In this document: in pieces, positions 63,553-64,000 of the stretch
Numbering within the stretch: position 1 is the first letter of the stretch
Layout of the letters: each line of letters begins with the position of its first letter
Origin: Pseudoips prasinana
Lineage: Eukaryota > Arthropoda > Insecta > Lepidoptera > Nolidae
NCBI GenBank assembly: GCA_951640165.1
Contig: OX621258.1
Location: 5,045,501 to 5,109,500 of the forward strand
DNA length: 64,000 nucleotides
Direction of reading: 5' to 3'
Notes under the pieces: model-generated
What the model was told of the DNA's origin: nothing
What the model saw: the letters and a program-made list of their open reading frames with translations, nothing else
Databases searched by the model: none
Made by a program: the position numbers and the translations under genes

Positions 63553-64000
63553 CAAACATTATTATAAGTGTGAATTTATATGAAATCCTTTAAAAATTCA
63601 GAAGAGCGAAACTCAAATTACTGTCGCTGGTAAAGCTTTGCAATCCCATTAGACGACGCGACAGTGCGAGCATCACGCAATATATTTACGCAGGAGCGAC
63701 AGGCCGGGTAGAACAGGTACGAAATTCTGTCTGCTCCGCAACCCCACTTCAGTAATCGAATGTTTTCTGCTAGAAATTGTCAATGGGGGAGGGATGTGTT
63801 GGCAAATACGTGAAAGTACTAACCGGTATTTTAAGCATCCAAAAACTACATTTCCCGTTCAATATCAGGCGTGCCGTACCGTTGCTTGCTGACACAGATA
63901 TAAAATATATATTTACCCTGTTAACTCTGGATACTATTATCATTATTATTACTATTATTATTATCAACTCACATTTAAAACGAAATAACTAACCTCTGTA
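63553..64000. other. Unique sequence with ATT microsatellite
   Basis: ATT/ATC triplet repeats at about 63933-63963. Short frames on both strands in this area have no motif. Confidence 0.4.

Overview
The window looks like repeat-rich intergenic DNA from an insect, most likely a moth or butterfly (Lepidoptera). The grounds are: AT-rich unique sequence; many tRNA-headed and 5S-headed SINEs; RTE-type LINE 3' ends with TGATGA-type tails; short elements ending in GC-rich hairpin plus CTAG that match the Helitron-like elements common in Lepidoptera; and a DD41D mariner. Species cannot be named from sequence alone. I found no convincing host protein exon, no functional tRNA or rRNA gene and no CRISPR array. 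All recognisable coding sequence is transposon-derived and broken.

Family names used here are local labels. S1 to S5 are tRNA-headed SINEs, with an A box near the 5' end and a B box of the GGTTCGANTCC type. 5S-SINE has a head resembling the 5S rRNA internal promoter. RTE-tail is the 3' end of an RTE-type LINE, and G2 is a SINE-like element sharing that tail. LINE-H is an endonuclease/reverse-transcriptase LINE with a TATG tail. Hel1, Hel2 and Hel3 are short Helitron-like elements. M, L, L2 and B are dispersed repeats without a clear class.

Layout. 1-10 kb: hAT-type MITE end, 5S-SINE, S5, a LINE C-terminus, a three-layer nest (S2 hit by an RTE-tail and Hel1), LINE-H and G2. 10-22 kb: Hel1 inside S2, an S1 split by a LINE tail, LINE-H, an 86-bp perfect palindrome, several 5S-SINEs and S5. 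22-24 kb: a perfect hairpin followed by a direct-plus-inverted repeat of about 390-405 bp. 24-30 kb: Hel2, a 529-bp hAT-type MITE with an 8-bp target duplication, and the most gene-like object, a 1.3-kb mariner with one in-frame stop. 30-46 kb: SINEs, an array of about 48-bp palindromic units, foldback MITEs inside SINEs, RTE and LINE-H ends, a GT/GC-rich microsatellite, and a Helitron helicase relic beside about 135-bp modules. 46-64 kb: a near-identical S4 pair, a CR1/Jockey-like reverse transcriptase relic, a second foldback MITE, Hel1 inside M, and a LINE C-terminal zinc-knuckle relic.

The main story is order of insertion. Many elements sit inside others, often with readable target duplications, so the window records successive waves of SINE, Helitron, MITE and LINE activity. 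The unique DNA between them is AT-rich and largely featureless, apart from a few CpG-rich patches near 5.35, 11.65, 18.75 and 26.1 kb that could be regulatory.
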